Assembly: GCA_905221605.1 (NCBI GenBank)
Contig: CAJNDS010002206.1
Location: 291,226 to 355,225, forward strand
Source: Symbiodinium natans
Lineage: Eukaryota > Sar > Dinophyceae > Suessiales > Symbiodiniaceae
Direction: 5' to 3'
DNA: 64,000 nucleotides
In this document: in pieces, positions 1 to 10,115 of the stretch
How positions within the stretch are numbered: the stretch's first letter is position 1
Layout: each line of letters starts with the position of its first letter
Made by a program: the position numbers and the translations under genes
Notes under the pieces: generated by a model
The model's input: only the letters and a program-made list of their open reading frames with translations
Told to the model about the DNA's origin: nothing
Database searches by the model: none

Positions 1-3000
1 AAACCCAAAAGAAACCCTAATCCTGAAACAAAACTAAACCCTAAACCCAGCCCTAAACCCAGAAAAACCCTAAACCCTGAAACCCCCTAAGCCCTAAACC
101 CGTAGAAAACCCTGAACCCACAACCCTCAAAAACCCCCCTGAACTCTAAAACCCTAAAAACCTGGCCCTAAACCCTAAACCCTAAACCCTAAAAACCCCT
201 AAACACTATAAGCCCTACACCCTAAGAACCCCTGAACCCTAAACCCAAAAAACCCAAACCCTAAAAACTCCTCAACTTACTCCCTAACCCCTAAAAAACC
301 CTTAGCCCTAAGCCCTAATAAATACAAACCGTAAAAAACCAAAAACCCTAAACCCTAAACCCTACAAACCCCCAAACATAAGCATGTTTTTTTCAAACTC
401 ATCATGCGAGCACTGAATCTGCAGATCCGGCTTATTCTTTTCGAACCCATCATGCGAGTGTTGCGTTTGCAAGCAAACCCTAATCCCTAAACCCAAAAGA
501 AACCCTAATCCTGAAAAAAACCTAAACCCTAAACCCAGCCCTAAACCCAGAAAAACCCTAAACCCTGAAACCCCCTAAGCCCTAAACCCTTAAAAAACCC
601 TGAACCCAAAACCCTCAAAACCCCCCTGAACTCTAAACCCTAAAAACCTGGCCCTAAACCCTAAACCCTAAACCCTAAAAACCCCTATGCGCTATAAGCC
701 CTACACCCTAAGAACCCCTGAACCCTAAACCCATAAAACCCAAACCCTAAAAACTCCTCAACTTCAAACCCCGGAAACTCCCTAACCCCTAAAAACCCCT
801 AAGCCTTAGACCCTAGTAAATCCAAACCGTACAAAAACCCTAAGCCCTGAACCCTACAAACCCCCAAACATAAGCATGTTTTTTTCAAGCTCATCATGCG
901 AGCATTGCGTCTGCAGATCCGGCTTATTCTTTTTCGAACCCATCATGCGAGTGTTGCGTTTGCAAACAAACCCTAATCCCTGAACCCAAAAGAAACTCTA
1001 ATCCTTAAAAAAGACCTAAACCCTAAACCCAGCCCTAAACCCAGACAAACCCTAAACCCTAAAAACCCCTAAGCCCTAAACCCTTAAAAAACCCTAAACC
1101 CAAAACCCTCAAAACCCCCCTGAACTCTAAACCCTAAAAACCTGGCCCTAAACCCTAAACCCTAAACTCTAAAAACCCCTAAACACTATAAGCCCTACAC
1201 CCTAAGAACCCCTGAACCCTAAACCCAAAAAACCCAAACCCTACAAACTCCTCAACTTCAAACCCCGGAAACTCCCTAACCCCTAAAAACCCCTAAGCCC
1301 TAAACCCTAGTAAATCCAAACCGTAAAAAACCCTAAACCCTAAACCCCACAAACCCCCAAACATAAGCATGTTTTTTTCAAACTCATCACGCGAGCATTG
1401 CGTCTGCAGATCCGGCGAATTCTTTTTCGAACCCATCATGCGAGTGTTGCGTTTGCAAGCAAACCCTAATCCCTAAACCCAAAAAGAACCCTAATCCTTA
1501 AAAAAACCTAAACCCTAAACCCAGCCCTAAACCCAGAAAAACCCTAAACCCTGAAACTCCCTAAGCCCTAAACCCTTAAAAAACCCTGAACCCACAACCC
1601 TCAACAACCCCCCTGAACTCTAAAACCCTACAAACCTGGCCCTAAACCCTAAACCCTAAAAACCCTAAAAACCCCTAAACGCTATAAGCCCTACACCCAA
1701 AGAACCCCTGAGCCCTAAACCCAAAAAAACCCTAAAACTCCTCAACTTCAAACCCCGAAAACTCCCTAACCCCTAAAAACCCCTAAGCCCTAAACCCTAA
1801 TAAATACAAACCGTAAACAACCCTAAACCCTAAACCCTACAAACCCCCCAAACATAAACATGTTTTTCAAACTCATCATGCGAGCATTGCGTGTTCAGAT
1901 CCGGCATATTCGTTTTCGAACCCATCATGCAAGTGTTGCGTTTGCAAACAAACCCTAATCCCTAAACCCAAAAGAAACCCTAATCCTTAAAAAAAAAACT
2001 AAACCCTAAACCCAGCCCTAAACCCAGAAAAACCCTAAACCCTAAAACCCCCTAAGCCCTAAACCCTTAAAAAACACTTAACCCACAACCCTCAAAACCC
2101 CCCTGAACTCTAAACCCTAGAACCTGGCCCTAAACCCTAAACCCTAAACCCTAAAAAGCCCTAAACACTATAAGCCCTACACCCTAAGAACCCCTGAACC
2201 CTAAACCCAAATAAACCCAAACCCTAAAAACTCCTCAACTTCAAACCCCGGAAACTCCCTAACCCCTAAAAACCCCTAAGCCCTAAACCCTAGTAAATCC
2301 AAACCGTAAAAAACCCTAAGCCCTAAACCCTACAAACCCCCAAACATAAACATGTTATTTTCAAACTCATCATGCGAGCATTGCGTCTGCAGATCCGGCG
2401 TATTCTTTTTCGAACCCATCATGCGAGTGTTGCGTTTGCAAGCAAACCCTAATCCCTAAACCCAAAAGAAACCCTAATCCTGATGAGACTTTTTTAAAAA
2501 AAAAACTTAAGCCCTAAACCCAGCCCTAAACCCAGAAAAACCCTAAACCCTGAAACCCCCTAAGCCCTAAACCCTTAGAAAACCCTGAACCCACAACCCT
2601 GAAAACCCCCCTGAACTCTAAAACCATAAAAACCTGGCCCTAAACCCTAAACCCTAAACCCTAAAAACCCCTAAACACTATAAGCCCTACACCCTAAGAA
2701 CCCCTGAACCCTAAACCCAAAAAAACCCAAACCCTAAAAACTCCTCAACTTACTCCCTAACCCCTAAAAACCCCTAAGCCCTAAGCCCTAATAAATACAA
2801 ACCGTAAAAAACCAAAAACCCTAAACCCTACACCCTACAAACCCCCAAACATAAGCATGTTTTTCAAACTCATCATGCGAGCATTGAATCTGCAGATCCG
2901 GCTTATACTTTTCGAACCCATCATGCGAGTGTTGCGTTTGCAAGCAAACCCTAATCCCTAAACCCAAAAGAAACCCTAATCCTTAAAAAACCTAAACCCT

Positions 3001-3769
3001 AAACCCAGCCCTAAACCCAGAAAAACCCTAAAACCTGAAACCCCCTAAGCCCTAAACCCTTGAAAAACCCTGAACCCAAAACCCTCAAAACCCCCCTGAA
3101 CTCTAAACCCTAAAAACCTGGCCCTAAACCCTAAACCCTAAACCCTAAACCCTAAACCCTAAAAACCCCTATGCGCTATAAGCCCTACACCCTAAGAACC
3201 CCTGAACCCTAAACCCATAAAACCCAAACCCTAAAAACTCCTCAACTTCAAACCCCGGAAACTCCCTAACCCCTAAAAACCCCTAAGCCCTAAACCCTAG
3301 TAAATCCAAACCGTAAAAAACCCTAAGCCCTAAACCCTACAAACCCCCAAACATAAGCATGTTTTTTTCAAACTCATCATGCGAGCATTGCGTCTGCAGA
3401 TCCGGCTTATTCTTTTTCGAACCCATCATGCGAGTGTTGCGTTTGCAAACAAACCCTAATCCCTGAACCCAAAAGAAACTCGAATCCTTAAAAAAGACCT
3501 AAACCCTAAACCCAGCCCTAAACCCAGAAAAACCCTAAACCCTAAAAACCCCTAAGCCCTAAACCCTTAAAAAACCCTGAACCCAAAACCCTCAAAACCC
3601 CCCTGAACTCTAAACCCTAAAAACCTGGCCCAAACCCTAAACCCTAAACTCTAAAAACCCCTAAACACTATAAGCCCTACACCCTAAGAACCCCTGAACC
3701 CTAAACCCAAAAAACCCAAACCCTAAAACCTCCTCAACTTCAAACCCCGGAAACTCCCTAACCCCTAAA
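1..3769. repeat. Subtelomere-like satellite array, left block
   Basis: About seven and a half units of roughly 490 bp. Each unit has a degenerate CCCTAAA/CCCTAA-rich stretch and a conserved spacer that starts near AAACATAAGCATGTTTTT and ends in TTGCGTTTGCAAGC. The spacer recurs near 381, 868, 1366, 1858, 2349, 2855 and 3358, so spacing is 487-506 bp. Inside the spacer, CATCATGCGAG(C/T)(A/G)TTGCGT occurs twice, about 50 bp apart. CCCTAAA is the complement of the TTTAGGG telomere repeat used by dinoflagellates and plants. The C-rich strand reading left to right would place a chromosome end to the left; that is an inference. No gene was seen. Confidence 0.93.
3765..3769. repeat. Target-site duplication CTAAA, left copy
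   Basis: CTAAA lies just outside the left inverted repeat and again at 24995-24999 outside the right one. Removing 3770-24999 restores the satellite unit reading ...CCCTAACCCCTAAAAACCCC..., as found in other units. This is what a DDE-integrase insertion with a 5-bp staggered cut leaves. The target is itself repetitive, so a 6-bp duplication with one later mutation cannot be excluded. Confidence 0.75.
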
Positions 3770-4010
3770 AGTTAGGGCAGGGCATCCCCCTTTTCCCATG
3801 CTTCGCCCCAACGCCTCACACGAAAAATCCCTGTACCCCACCCTACACTTCACAACTTTACCACCGAAAAACCCCGAATTTGACATCCCCACCTCAAACG
3901 TTTTAACCAACAATAAACCGAAAAATCCCAAGATCTGAATCCCAAATCAACTTTCAAAACCACCCCCTAACTCCTAAACCCGAAATTCACGATTTTTGAA
4001 TTGAAAATTC
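3770..4010 (+). repeat. Left terminal inverted repeat of the PLV
   Basis: 241 bp beginning AGTTAGGGCAGGGCATCCC. It is the reverse complement of 24754-24994 over the same length with no gap; I count about six mismatches, roughly 97% identity. Both copies are more GC-rich than the viral genes. High identity of the two ends fits recent insertion or homogenisation during replication. Confidence 0.95.
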
Positions 4011-4042
4011 TGCTCAATGTTCTTTGTCGTTGAATAGAATTT

Positions 4043-4282
4043 TCATTGGTAATATTTGTAATTAACCTCATACAGTTTGATTATTTCCTTCTGTAATGAA
4101 ATCTGTGTGTCTAAATATTTCATTTCTTTATCAAAATGTTCCTGCTCTTCCTTTTCTATTACGCATTTTTGCTTTATTTCTTCAATTTTGCTTTCCCTGC
4201 TTTCTTTGATGATTTCTAATTTTTCTAATTCGTGCTTTGCTACTCTGTATTGTATCTCAAACAGTTCGTCATAAACGGTCAT
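4043..4282 (-). CDS. Small coiled-coil protein (79 aa)
   Basis: Not recognised. Nearly the whole chain is a charged heptad-type helix rich in E, K, I and L (for example ELEKLEIIKESRESKIEEIKQK), so a coiled coil is likely. There is no membrane segment or cysteine cluster. It is the first gene inside the left TIR and is read toward that end, in line with the 84-aa gene and the polymerase gene behind it. AT-rich codon use matches the element. A structural or regulatory role is possible, but nothing in the sequence decides. Confidence 0.6.
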   Translation of the reverse strand: MTVYDELFEIQYRVAKHELEKLEIIKESRESKIEEIKQKCVIEKEEQEHFDKEMKYLDTQISLQKEIIKLYEVNYKYYQ

Positions 4283-4324
4283 ATATTATAAACTATATAT
4301 TTTTCAAAACTTTTAAAACTTTTT

Positions 4325-4579
4325 TTACACATAGACGTCGCCCTCCTTCTTGATTTCGTAGTATTCCATCGTCGTTGGTTTTGGGTTTGTAATATCTCCG
4401 TTGTTTAGTTTTGTCAAATAAGCTTTTCTTTTGTTTTGATATGTTGTGTCTTTTGATTTTGTTGTTGTGGTGCTTGGAACTGGTGTAAATAGTTTGTTGT
4501 GTATCTCTTCTATTTTCTTATCCATATTTTCTAATGTGTTGTTGACGTCGTTAAGTGTGTCCTCGAAAGCTTCGGCCAT
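4325..4579 (-). CDS. Small hypothetical protein (84 aa)
   Basis: Not recognised. The N-terminal ~30 residues form an acidic amphipathic helix (EDTLNDVNNTLENMDKKIEEI). A Thr/Ser-rich linker (TTTTKSKDTT) and a polar C-terminal part follow. It lies between the 79-aa coiled-coil gene and the polymerase-helicase gene, all on the minus strand with gaps of about 40 bp, which suggests an early transcription block. The ATG at 4579 follows an AT-rich, TATA-like stretch. Confidence 0.6.
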   Translation of the reverse strand: MAEAFEDTLNDVNNTLENMDKKIEEIHNKLFTPVPSTTTTKSKDTTYQNKRKAYLTKLNNGDITNPKPTTMEYYEIKKEGDVYV

Positions 4580-4615
4580 ATAAAATACTAAATATTATTT
4601 TTAAAACTTTTATTC

Positions 4616-7600
4616 TTAAAATTGTTCTTTATCCCTTGCCGCGCAGTTGCACTTCTTACAGTATGCTATGCAGTTGCTTATGGTATGTGTTTGCTCATTA
4701 TCTTTTCGTTGTGCTGTTAGATTCGTTGTTATGTTTCCGCTTTTTAACTTAACATAAAATTCTACACTGCATTTTTCGCAGAAACCGTTTAACCTATCCA
4801 AAAGCCACTGGGCAGTTATGTAGTTCTTATGGTCTATCTTTCTTTTGCCTGCCCTGTCCTGTTCTTTGTAGTTCTGCACCTTGCGCTCTAAATATTTAAA
4901 GATACACTGCTTATTGAATACAGTATCTTTATTATCATCATACCTGTAAAACCTGACCTGATTTAAATCGGTGGCTCTCGTGATTGCCGTCCAGAGCCAC
5001 TCCTTAGAAACATTAAAATGATGATAATCAAAGATGGTTATACCAGTGTTTATGCTCGAACCCTGCACACTATGACAGGTATAACAATAACTAAATATAA
5101 AGTGCTTCCTTAAAACATCAATGGGTATGGTTTGTATATTTCCTTCGTGCTCCTCTTTTAGTTTCACCTTATCGCCGTTAATCTCAGAAATAATGTATCG
5201 GAAATTAACTTGACATTTATATGCGGTTGTTTTTAAATACTCCCTGCATATAACCACCTCACCTATGTCATATTCATTTTTGCGGTTCTGGCGCCTCCTT
5301 ATTTCGTTGCTTACCTCCTTGCAGGTATCGTTTAAGTATGCTATGTTGTTATTGTTTGTTTGTATGTCGTCGGTGTATTCGAAGTATTTTTCTATCAACT
5401 GTTTCGTTTTCACTTTGTTTATAAATATGTCGTCGTATATGTTTGCTAGTTTATCTTTGTCCTCCTGAGTTTTTAACCGCTTACACTCCCGTAAATAAAT
5501 ATGATATTTAAATATTTTGTTTATGCAGTGGTTGGCATATACTTCGTGGTCGTGTAGGTTAGTTATTTCCGAAACGGGTTTTAATTGCTTACCGTCGCCG
5601 GTTGCCACCACTATTAAATCCTTATGCGCTTCCACGAACTCCCTAATTTTATTCAAGGCCCTTAGGCCATTAAAATAAATCTCGTCGAACACTATACAGT
5701 CATAATTCGAGTAGTCAAACTTTTCTAGTTTTTCGTCGCCGACGGCTATGGAAAAGAATTTATTAATTGTCGTGGCGTCCTTTCCATATTTTTGAACCAG
5801 TTTATTAGTGGGGCACACGAACAGCACTTTTAAACCTAAGTCCCTGATTTTTTCACATATAAAGCTTTTACCAGAACCGGCATATTTCGCCCTAATCATC
5901 ACGTGCTTTACTGAAAATATCTTCTCTATGATCTTCGTTGTGTCGTATTCGTCCTGTATGTCTATCTTTTTGTTTATATACATTGGTATTTTAGTTGCTT
6001 CGTTTTCTTTTATGTGGTAGTCCTCCTTGGGCATTATTATATCCTCGTTGCTTTTATTAACCCTCCACTGACCTATGCACTTTGTAGATGCCCCCGCTTT
6101 AATTCCCAGTGCTTCTTTCGCTTTGGGTAGGTCTTCGGTGTTTATAACAAATGCATCGGTCTTGACACTATACGGTTTAACACCGCATTGAAGTAATCTG
6201 TTATAACACTGATACATATTAAAGTTATGTTGTTGCAATAGCAGTTCCTTTATATAAACAAACCCATTTACCAACTTCGTTTTATCGGATATATTCACTA
6301 TGTAGTATGAATCTCCTTCCGATATTTCATTCCATTCAGTGCATTCGTCATCGTCCATTTCATAAAAATTCACTTCTTCTTCGGTCAGTTTGTGTATTTT
6401 GCCCCCGTGTTTTTGTTGAAAATCCGACGCCTCCTTTAAGTTTTTAAACAGTATGCTTTTTTGGTTGGTGCTGTTGGTTCTTTCTAAAAGTCCGAAATTC
6501 ACCACTGCGACCTGTTTTTTAATTGCCATATCCTCCTCGTCGTTTTCACTTATTTTTTTGTCCCATAATTCCCCGACTATGTTTTTATAATTCACAGAGT
6601 GCTTGAACGAAGGCTGTTTATAACTTATGATCTTAATTTCTGATGTGTCCAACTGTTTTAGATACAAACCGTATAAAAGACCAAACTTTTTGTTTAACAT
6701 TACTTTGTTTTTCTCGCCCGTGTTCTTAACATAATACAGTGTATAATCGTGCATTTTGTTAAAATCCATTTGTTCGGTATATGGTTGCCACACATCGAAC
6801 TGATTAAAGCCGAATGTCTCCACAATATCTATAAACGATTTAGTAAATGCTTTGGACATATCCAGTTCCACTTTCGGCATCGTATCCGAAAACTTATGTG
6901 ATACAAACATACCCACAGGCACTATGGTTTTAGCCTCTTCGTATAAATCTATGTCGGCTTGGTTATAAAACGATTTATGAAGTGGATTAAACAAAGACTT
7001 ATTAAAATCAAACATCGCCTTATTCATATTGTTATAGGTTTCTTCGTTGTCTATTCTCATACATCCGTCCGACGAGGTTTTTATTAAATTCTGGGTTTTG
7101 ACTATGAAGGTGGTTTTCTTTAATTTCATTCGTATCTCTGACACTATACCCGCTTGAAACCGAATTTTAGGTTCATATCCACCGCCCAGTATTTGAAATA
7201 ATATTTTGGTTAGGTTGTTGTCCTCGGGCACTAAGTATTTCGTTATAGGTTCTTTATCCTTACTGACCAGTTTTAATATTTCGTAAGCGTCCCTAATCAT
7301 TATAAATTGTGGCGGTTCTTCCTTTTCGTTTATGTGATAATCGGTTGTTGCTTTGACTACGGGTTTTTTGCCTACATTGTTCAGTTTCTGTTGTATGCTT
7401 TTTAGATCGTTGTTCATTGTGTATATGTGGCTGTTTTTCACAAAGGCATAAAAACATTTGAGTTTTTTGTTTGCCTCTTCGGGTTCGTGCTTGTATATAA
7501 GATTTTCACAGCAGTCGAAAATTCGGGCAGGAATCCTGTAATGTTTAAAGACTTTATCCATTTCATTAATGGTTGCCCCGTTGCTGTAAAAATCGTTCCT

Positions 7601-8485
7601 ACCTATGATTTCTATAATCCTTTCCCTTGTTAGTCTGTCCCTTCTTTTATCGTTCATAAGGCTGTCTTTATAAAAATCGCTTAGGGCATTAACCCAGCAT
7701 TGATTATCGACGTGTTCGTTGTTGCTTATGGCTTCCCTTAGGTTGTATAAGTTATGATTAACAGGGGTGCTGACATAGCGATGGTATATAGATATGTGGC
7801 TAATGTCGGTTAAACTCTCGTCCATAATGTTAAACTTCTCGCCTTTCTTATTGACTACCTCCACCTGTTGTATTTTAATTGCGTCGAATAGGTTGTCATA
7901 GTATTTCGTTAAGTCATCCACCATTTCCTTAAAGTCCTTGTCCTTGTTAAGCAGTTCTATTACCTTTTCAAATTCTTCATTGGCGTTTTCCTTTCTTTTG
8001 CTTATGAAGTCCTCTTTGGTTTCAAATCTGAAAATAAGATTTTTAACCAGTCCCTTATCAAAGTTTTTTGCTTTGACAGTTGCCTGTCTTATGTCAAAGT
8101 TTTCTATGTAAAATGCCGTTTCGAATTTTTTAAAAGCGGGTTTCACTTTTTCGTTTCGTGGCTTCCTTGTGGTGTAGAGTTGGAAGTTTATTAAGTATGT
8201 GCTTTGGCTTTTGGTTTCCGCCAGTCTTTCGTTTAATGGTTTTGCCTTCTTAGTTTTGGGTATGGTGTCCTTGTATTGCTTGAATGCTTTTTCATAGGTT
8301 TTTTTGTTCTTAGAGGTTAAACCTTTTATTAAATTCTCGGCGGTTGCTATGTTTCCGATTTTACGCTCCTGATATAACTTGATGATTTCGTTAATTCTTT
8401 TTTGTGTGGTTTTGTTTGCTCCTTCTGCCACCTTGTCCTTCAACTGGTTGAGTTGGATGAGATTACTCCTGATAAACTTGCTCAT
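4616..8485 (-). CDS. Family-B DNA polymerase fused to SF1 helicase, with C-terminal zinc/HNH-like tail (1289 aa)
   Basis: The likely replication protein of the virus. The palm shows the PolB order: motif A around D542 (VELDMSKAF), motif B around residues 656-669 (KKQVAVVNFGLLER) and motif C around D777 (YSVKTDAFVI, one Asp instead of the usual DTD). A thumb-like IGQW follows at ~805. Residues 845-1195 are an SF1 (Pif1/RecD-like) helicase: Walker A AGSGKS (869-874), Walker B FDEI (~933), motif III GDGKQLKPV (~963) and motifs V/VI HSVQGSS...WTAITRA (~1137-1171). The tail has C1236xxC, H1267, C1272, C1276 and C1279 in an HNH/zinc pattern. Residues 260-360 hold a Cys (NQCWVNAL, C263) and a His (NSHIYTMNND, H353) spaced as in OTU/papain-fold proteases. 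I see no clear 3'-5' exonuclease motifs. An initiation site for protein priming cannot be judged. Confidence 0.85.
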   Translation of the reverse strand: MSKFIRSNLIQLNQLKDKVAEGANKTTQKRINEIIKLYQERKIGNIATAENLIKGLTSKNKKTYEKAFKQYKDTIPKTKKAKPLNERLAETKSQSTYLINFQLYTTRKPRNEKVKPAFKKFETAFYIENFDIRQATVKAKNFDKGLVKNLIFRFETKEDFISKRKENANEEFEKVIELLNKDKDFKEMVDDLTKYYDNLFDAIKIQQVEVVNKKGEKFNIMDESLTDISHISIYHRYVSTPVNHNLYNLREAISNNEHVDNQCWVNALSDFYKDSLMNDKRRDRLTRERIIEIIGRNDFYSNGATINEMDKVFKHYRIPARIFDCCENLIYKHEPEEANKKLKCFYAFVKNSHIYTMNNDLKSIQQKLNNVGKKPVVKATTDYHINEKEEPPQFIMIRDAYEILKLVSKDKEPITKYLVPEDNNLTKILFQILGGGYEPKIRFQAGIVSEIRMKLKKTTFIVKTQNLIKTSSDGCMRIDNEETYNNMNKAMFDFNKSLFNPLHKSFYNQADIDLYEEAKTIVPVGMFVSHKFSDTMPKVELDMSKAFTKSFIDIVETFGFNQFDVWQPYTEQMDFNKMHDYTLYYVKNTGEKNKVMLNKKFGLLYGLYLKQLDTSEIKIISYKQPSFKHSVNYKNIVGELWDKKISENDEEDMAIKKQVAVVNFGLLERTNSTNQKSILFKNLKEASDFQQKHGGKIHKLTEEEVNFYEMDDDECTEWNEISEGDSYYIVNISDKTKLVNGFVYIKELLLQQHNFNMYQCYNRLLQCGVKPYSVKTDAFVINTEDLPKAKEALGIKAGASTKCIGQWRVNKSNEDIIMPKEDYHIKENEATKIPMYINKKIDIQDEYDTTKIIEKIFSVKHVMIRAKYAGSGKSFICEKIRDLGLKVLFVCPTNKLVQKYGKDATTINKFFSIAVGDEKLEKFDYSNYDCIVFDEIYFNGLRALNKIREFVEAHKDLIVVATGDGKQLKPVSEITNLHDHEVYANHCINKIFKYHIYLRECKRLKTQEDKDKLANIYDDIFINKVKTKQLIEKYFEYTDDIQTNNNNIAYLNDTCKEVSNEIRRRQNRKNEYDIGEVVICREYLKTTAYKCQVNFRYIISEINGDKVKLKEEHEGNIQTIPIDVLRKHFIFSYCYTCHSVQGSSINTGITIFDYHHFNVSKEWLWTAITRATDLNQVRFYRYDDNKDTVFNKQCIFKYLERKVQNYKEQDRAGKRKIDHKNYITAQWLLDRLNGFCEKCSVEFYVKLKSGNITTNLTAQRKDNEQTHTISNCIAYCKKCNCAARDKEQF

Positions 8486-8520
8486 ACTATACCTTAGATA
8501 TATAATTATATTAAATGTTT

Positions 8521-8546
8521 TTTCTTTAAGTAGTTTTCCAAAGAAA
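8521..8546 (-). promoter_or_regulatory. Shared upstream motif, polymerase-helicase gene
   Basis: Read on the minus strand: TTTGGAAAACTACTTAAAGA followed by AAA, about 35-60 bp before the ATG at 8485. Near-identical motifs precede four other minus-strand genes. The core is GGAAAA-(x)TA(C/T)TTAAAGAAA with arms TTTCTTT/AAAGAAA that can pair. It is probably a class-specific viral promoter. Confidence 0.6.
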
Positions 8547-8562
8547 ATTTTTTAATATTTTT

Positions 8563-8690
8563 TCAAACCTTTAACAATTCGAAGCGCATATATGGGCGAC
8601 TGTTTCCCTTTACATAAAATAAACTGTTGTTATTCTTTTGTTCTATTTTTTCTACTTCGTAAGTGTCTTTGCTCCATAAACTGACCCTTT
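8563..8690 (-). pseudogene. Out-of-frame C-terminal domain of the integrase
   Basis: Immediately after the integrase stop, another minus-strand frame encodes LWSKDTYEVEKI, then LFYVKG and MRFELLKV before a TGA at 8563. This is the expected SH3-like C-terminal domain of retroviral, Ty3 and Polinton integrases (W-S...Y-V...I...Y...EL). The 276-aa frame therefore loses about 40 residues through a one-base indel in an A/G run (GTGAAAAAGAAAGGG, near 8690-8705). It is either a true disabling mutation or an assembly error in the homopolymer. Confidence 0.7.
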
Positions 8691-9482
8691 CTTTTTCACC
8701 AGGCTGTCTTTTCCTGTAAATTTAACTTTACTGCCTGTTGATATATTAGGGTATTTCCTTGTTCTGGTTGCTTGTTGGGTCATATTCTGTGTTGCTTTCA
8801 GTTCGTTTTTCTCCTTCATTGCCTCTTTCGGTGTCATTTTAATGGCCGAATGTTCCATTTTATTATTATAGGTAAGCAAAATTTCAAAGATATAGTCATT
8901 CCATTGAATATTTCTTTTTCCTTTTCTTTCGTCGGCTTCTACTCGTTTGTAAAGCATATCCTTAAATGTTCTAATTGCTCTTTCGCTGTGGTTTGCGTGT
9001 GCTCTTGTCCTGTGGTGTTGTATGCCCTGCTCCTTTAAATAATCCTGTATTGATGTTGTGTTTAATGCACCTTCGTCGTCTGTAAATAATATTTTGGGTT
9101 TGCCTCCCATCTTGTTCATTGTCTCTATCATGCCTGATGCTATGTTTGCTTCGTCTTTACTTTTAATCGGTGCGACCTGCATAAACCGACTAAAAACATC
9201 AATCATAATCACACCCACTCTAAATTTTTGATTCTCCAAATCGTTTATAAAAAACAAATCCATTTGAAATTCATAAAAAGGTTTAGGGGCAATGAATGTA
9301 TTTTTACCTCTAATCTGTTTCTTTTGTTCCACATTTTCTTTAAAAAAATTATCAATGTCGGCCATTGTTATAGATTTATCTTTTTCTCTTGCATCTTTTA
9401 AGGTTTGTTTTTTGCTTCCAAAACCTGACCTATCAAAATACACTGCATTTATTATATCATTCTTTTTATTGTTTTCGCTCAT
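8652..9482 (-). CDS. DDE (rve) integrase, C-terminally frameshifted (276 aa)
   Basis: Integrates element DNA by strand transfer. The RNase H-fold core carries the D,D-35-E triad: D75 (FQMDLFF), D135/D136 (LFTDDEGAL) and E167 (NHSERAIRTF). A basic region with the GSKVKF strand follows. The N-terminal ~50 residues may hold a degenerate zinc-binding part, but no HHCC is obvious. The frame ends in GAKTLTK while the true C-terminal domain continues in another frame (8563-8690). It sits next to the polymerase gene and 18 bp from a zinc-protein gene. The 5-bp target duplication and AG termini of the element fit this enzyme. Confidence 0.88.
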   Translation of the reverse strand: MSENNKKNDIINAVYFDRSGFGSKKQTLKDAREKDKSITMADIDNFFKENVEQKKQIRGKNTFIAPKPFYEFQMDLFFINDLENQKFRVGVIMIDVFSRFMQVAPIKSKDEANIASGMIETMNKMGGKPKILFTDDEGALNTTSIQDYLKEQGIQHHRTRAHANHSERAIRTFKDMLYKRVEADERKGKRNIQWNDYIFEILLTYNNKMEHSAIKMTPKEAMKEKNELKATQNMTQQATRTRKYPNISTGSKVKFTGKDSLVKKKGSVYGAKTLTK

Positions 9483-9500
9483 AATAAAAAGAATGAGATT

Positions 9501-10031
9501 TTAATCACAAAGTATTTTATGTAATATTTTTGTTATAACTTTGTAGTCTTCTTCTTTTAGTTTCTGTTTAAACAGGTCGCTGAAAAACTTAACAGCGAAA
9601 TCTTCAAAATCTATATTAGGCGGTGCTGTTCTATTATGCCTTTCGATATTTTGTCTTAACCAGTCTTTATAATCTATATATCGAACTTGCCTTTTAAAAT
9701 CTTTGATGTTGCGATAGTTTAGATGAAAAAGGTAATTATAACGAAGACTTTTCAGGTAATATAGTGTGTATCTGTTTATGTATTTTTTGAGTTTTGGGTC
9801 TTGTACCGCTTTTTTTGCGACTTCCACTGAATGAGGAAACCACATATAGTATGAAAGTGATAATTTTCTAATGATACTTTTAAAAAGTGCTATGTCAGTT
9901 TTATTATCACACTCCATACACCTAATATATTGATTTATATCATTGTTTAATTCTGTGGGGAGATGGGTTTTACATAAAAGGGCGGTTGTTGTTTTTAAGT
10001 CCTGACACTGCTCACACACCATATCTAACAT
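9501..10031 (-). CDS. Cys-rich zinc-binding protein, paralogue A (176 aa)
   Basis: Function unknown. The N-terminus MLDMVCEQCQDLK...LLCKTHLPTELNNDI...IRCMEC contains CxxC, a C-x-x-H pair and a second CxxC, so one or two zinc sites are likely. The LPxEL piece recalls an F-box start but is too short to call. The remaining ~120 residues are helical, basic and Tyr-rich. Two relatives follow at 10116-10655 and 10802-11302; copy C is the closest. It starts 12 bp after the shared promoter motif and ends 18 bp before the integrase ATG, so it is probably co-transcribed with it. Confidence 0.7.
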   Translation of the reverse strand: MLDMVCEQCQDLKTTTALLCKTHLPTELNNDINQYIRCMECDNKTDIALFKSIIRKLSLSYYMWFPHSVEVAKKAVQDPKLKKYINRYTLYYLKSLRYNYLFHLNYRNIKDFKRQVRYIDYKDWLRQNIERHNRTAPPNIDFEDFAVKFFSDLFKQKLKEEDYKVITKILHKILCD

Positions 10032-10042
10032 ATATAAAAAAC

Positions 10043-10071
10043 ATTTCTTTAAATACTTTTTCCAAAGAAAT
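10043..10071 (-). promoter_or_regulatory. Shared upstream motif, zinc protein A
   Basis: ATTTCTTT...CCAAAGAAAT palindrome with a TATTTAAAG core on the minus strand, 12-40 bp before the ATG at 10031. It is identical in core and spacing to the copy at 10667-10695. Confidence 0.6.
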
Positions 10072-10115
10072 TATTTAAAGATTTTTCATAAAAAATATTT
10101 TCAACAACACATTTT

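Noticed and set aside
1..3769. True chromosome-end telomere
   Set aside because: The CCCTAAA runs are degenerate and broken by a 110-bp spacer every ~490 bp, so this is satellite or subtelomeric DNA rather than a terminal telomere tract.
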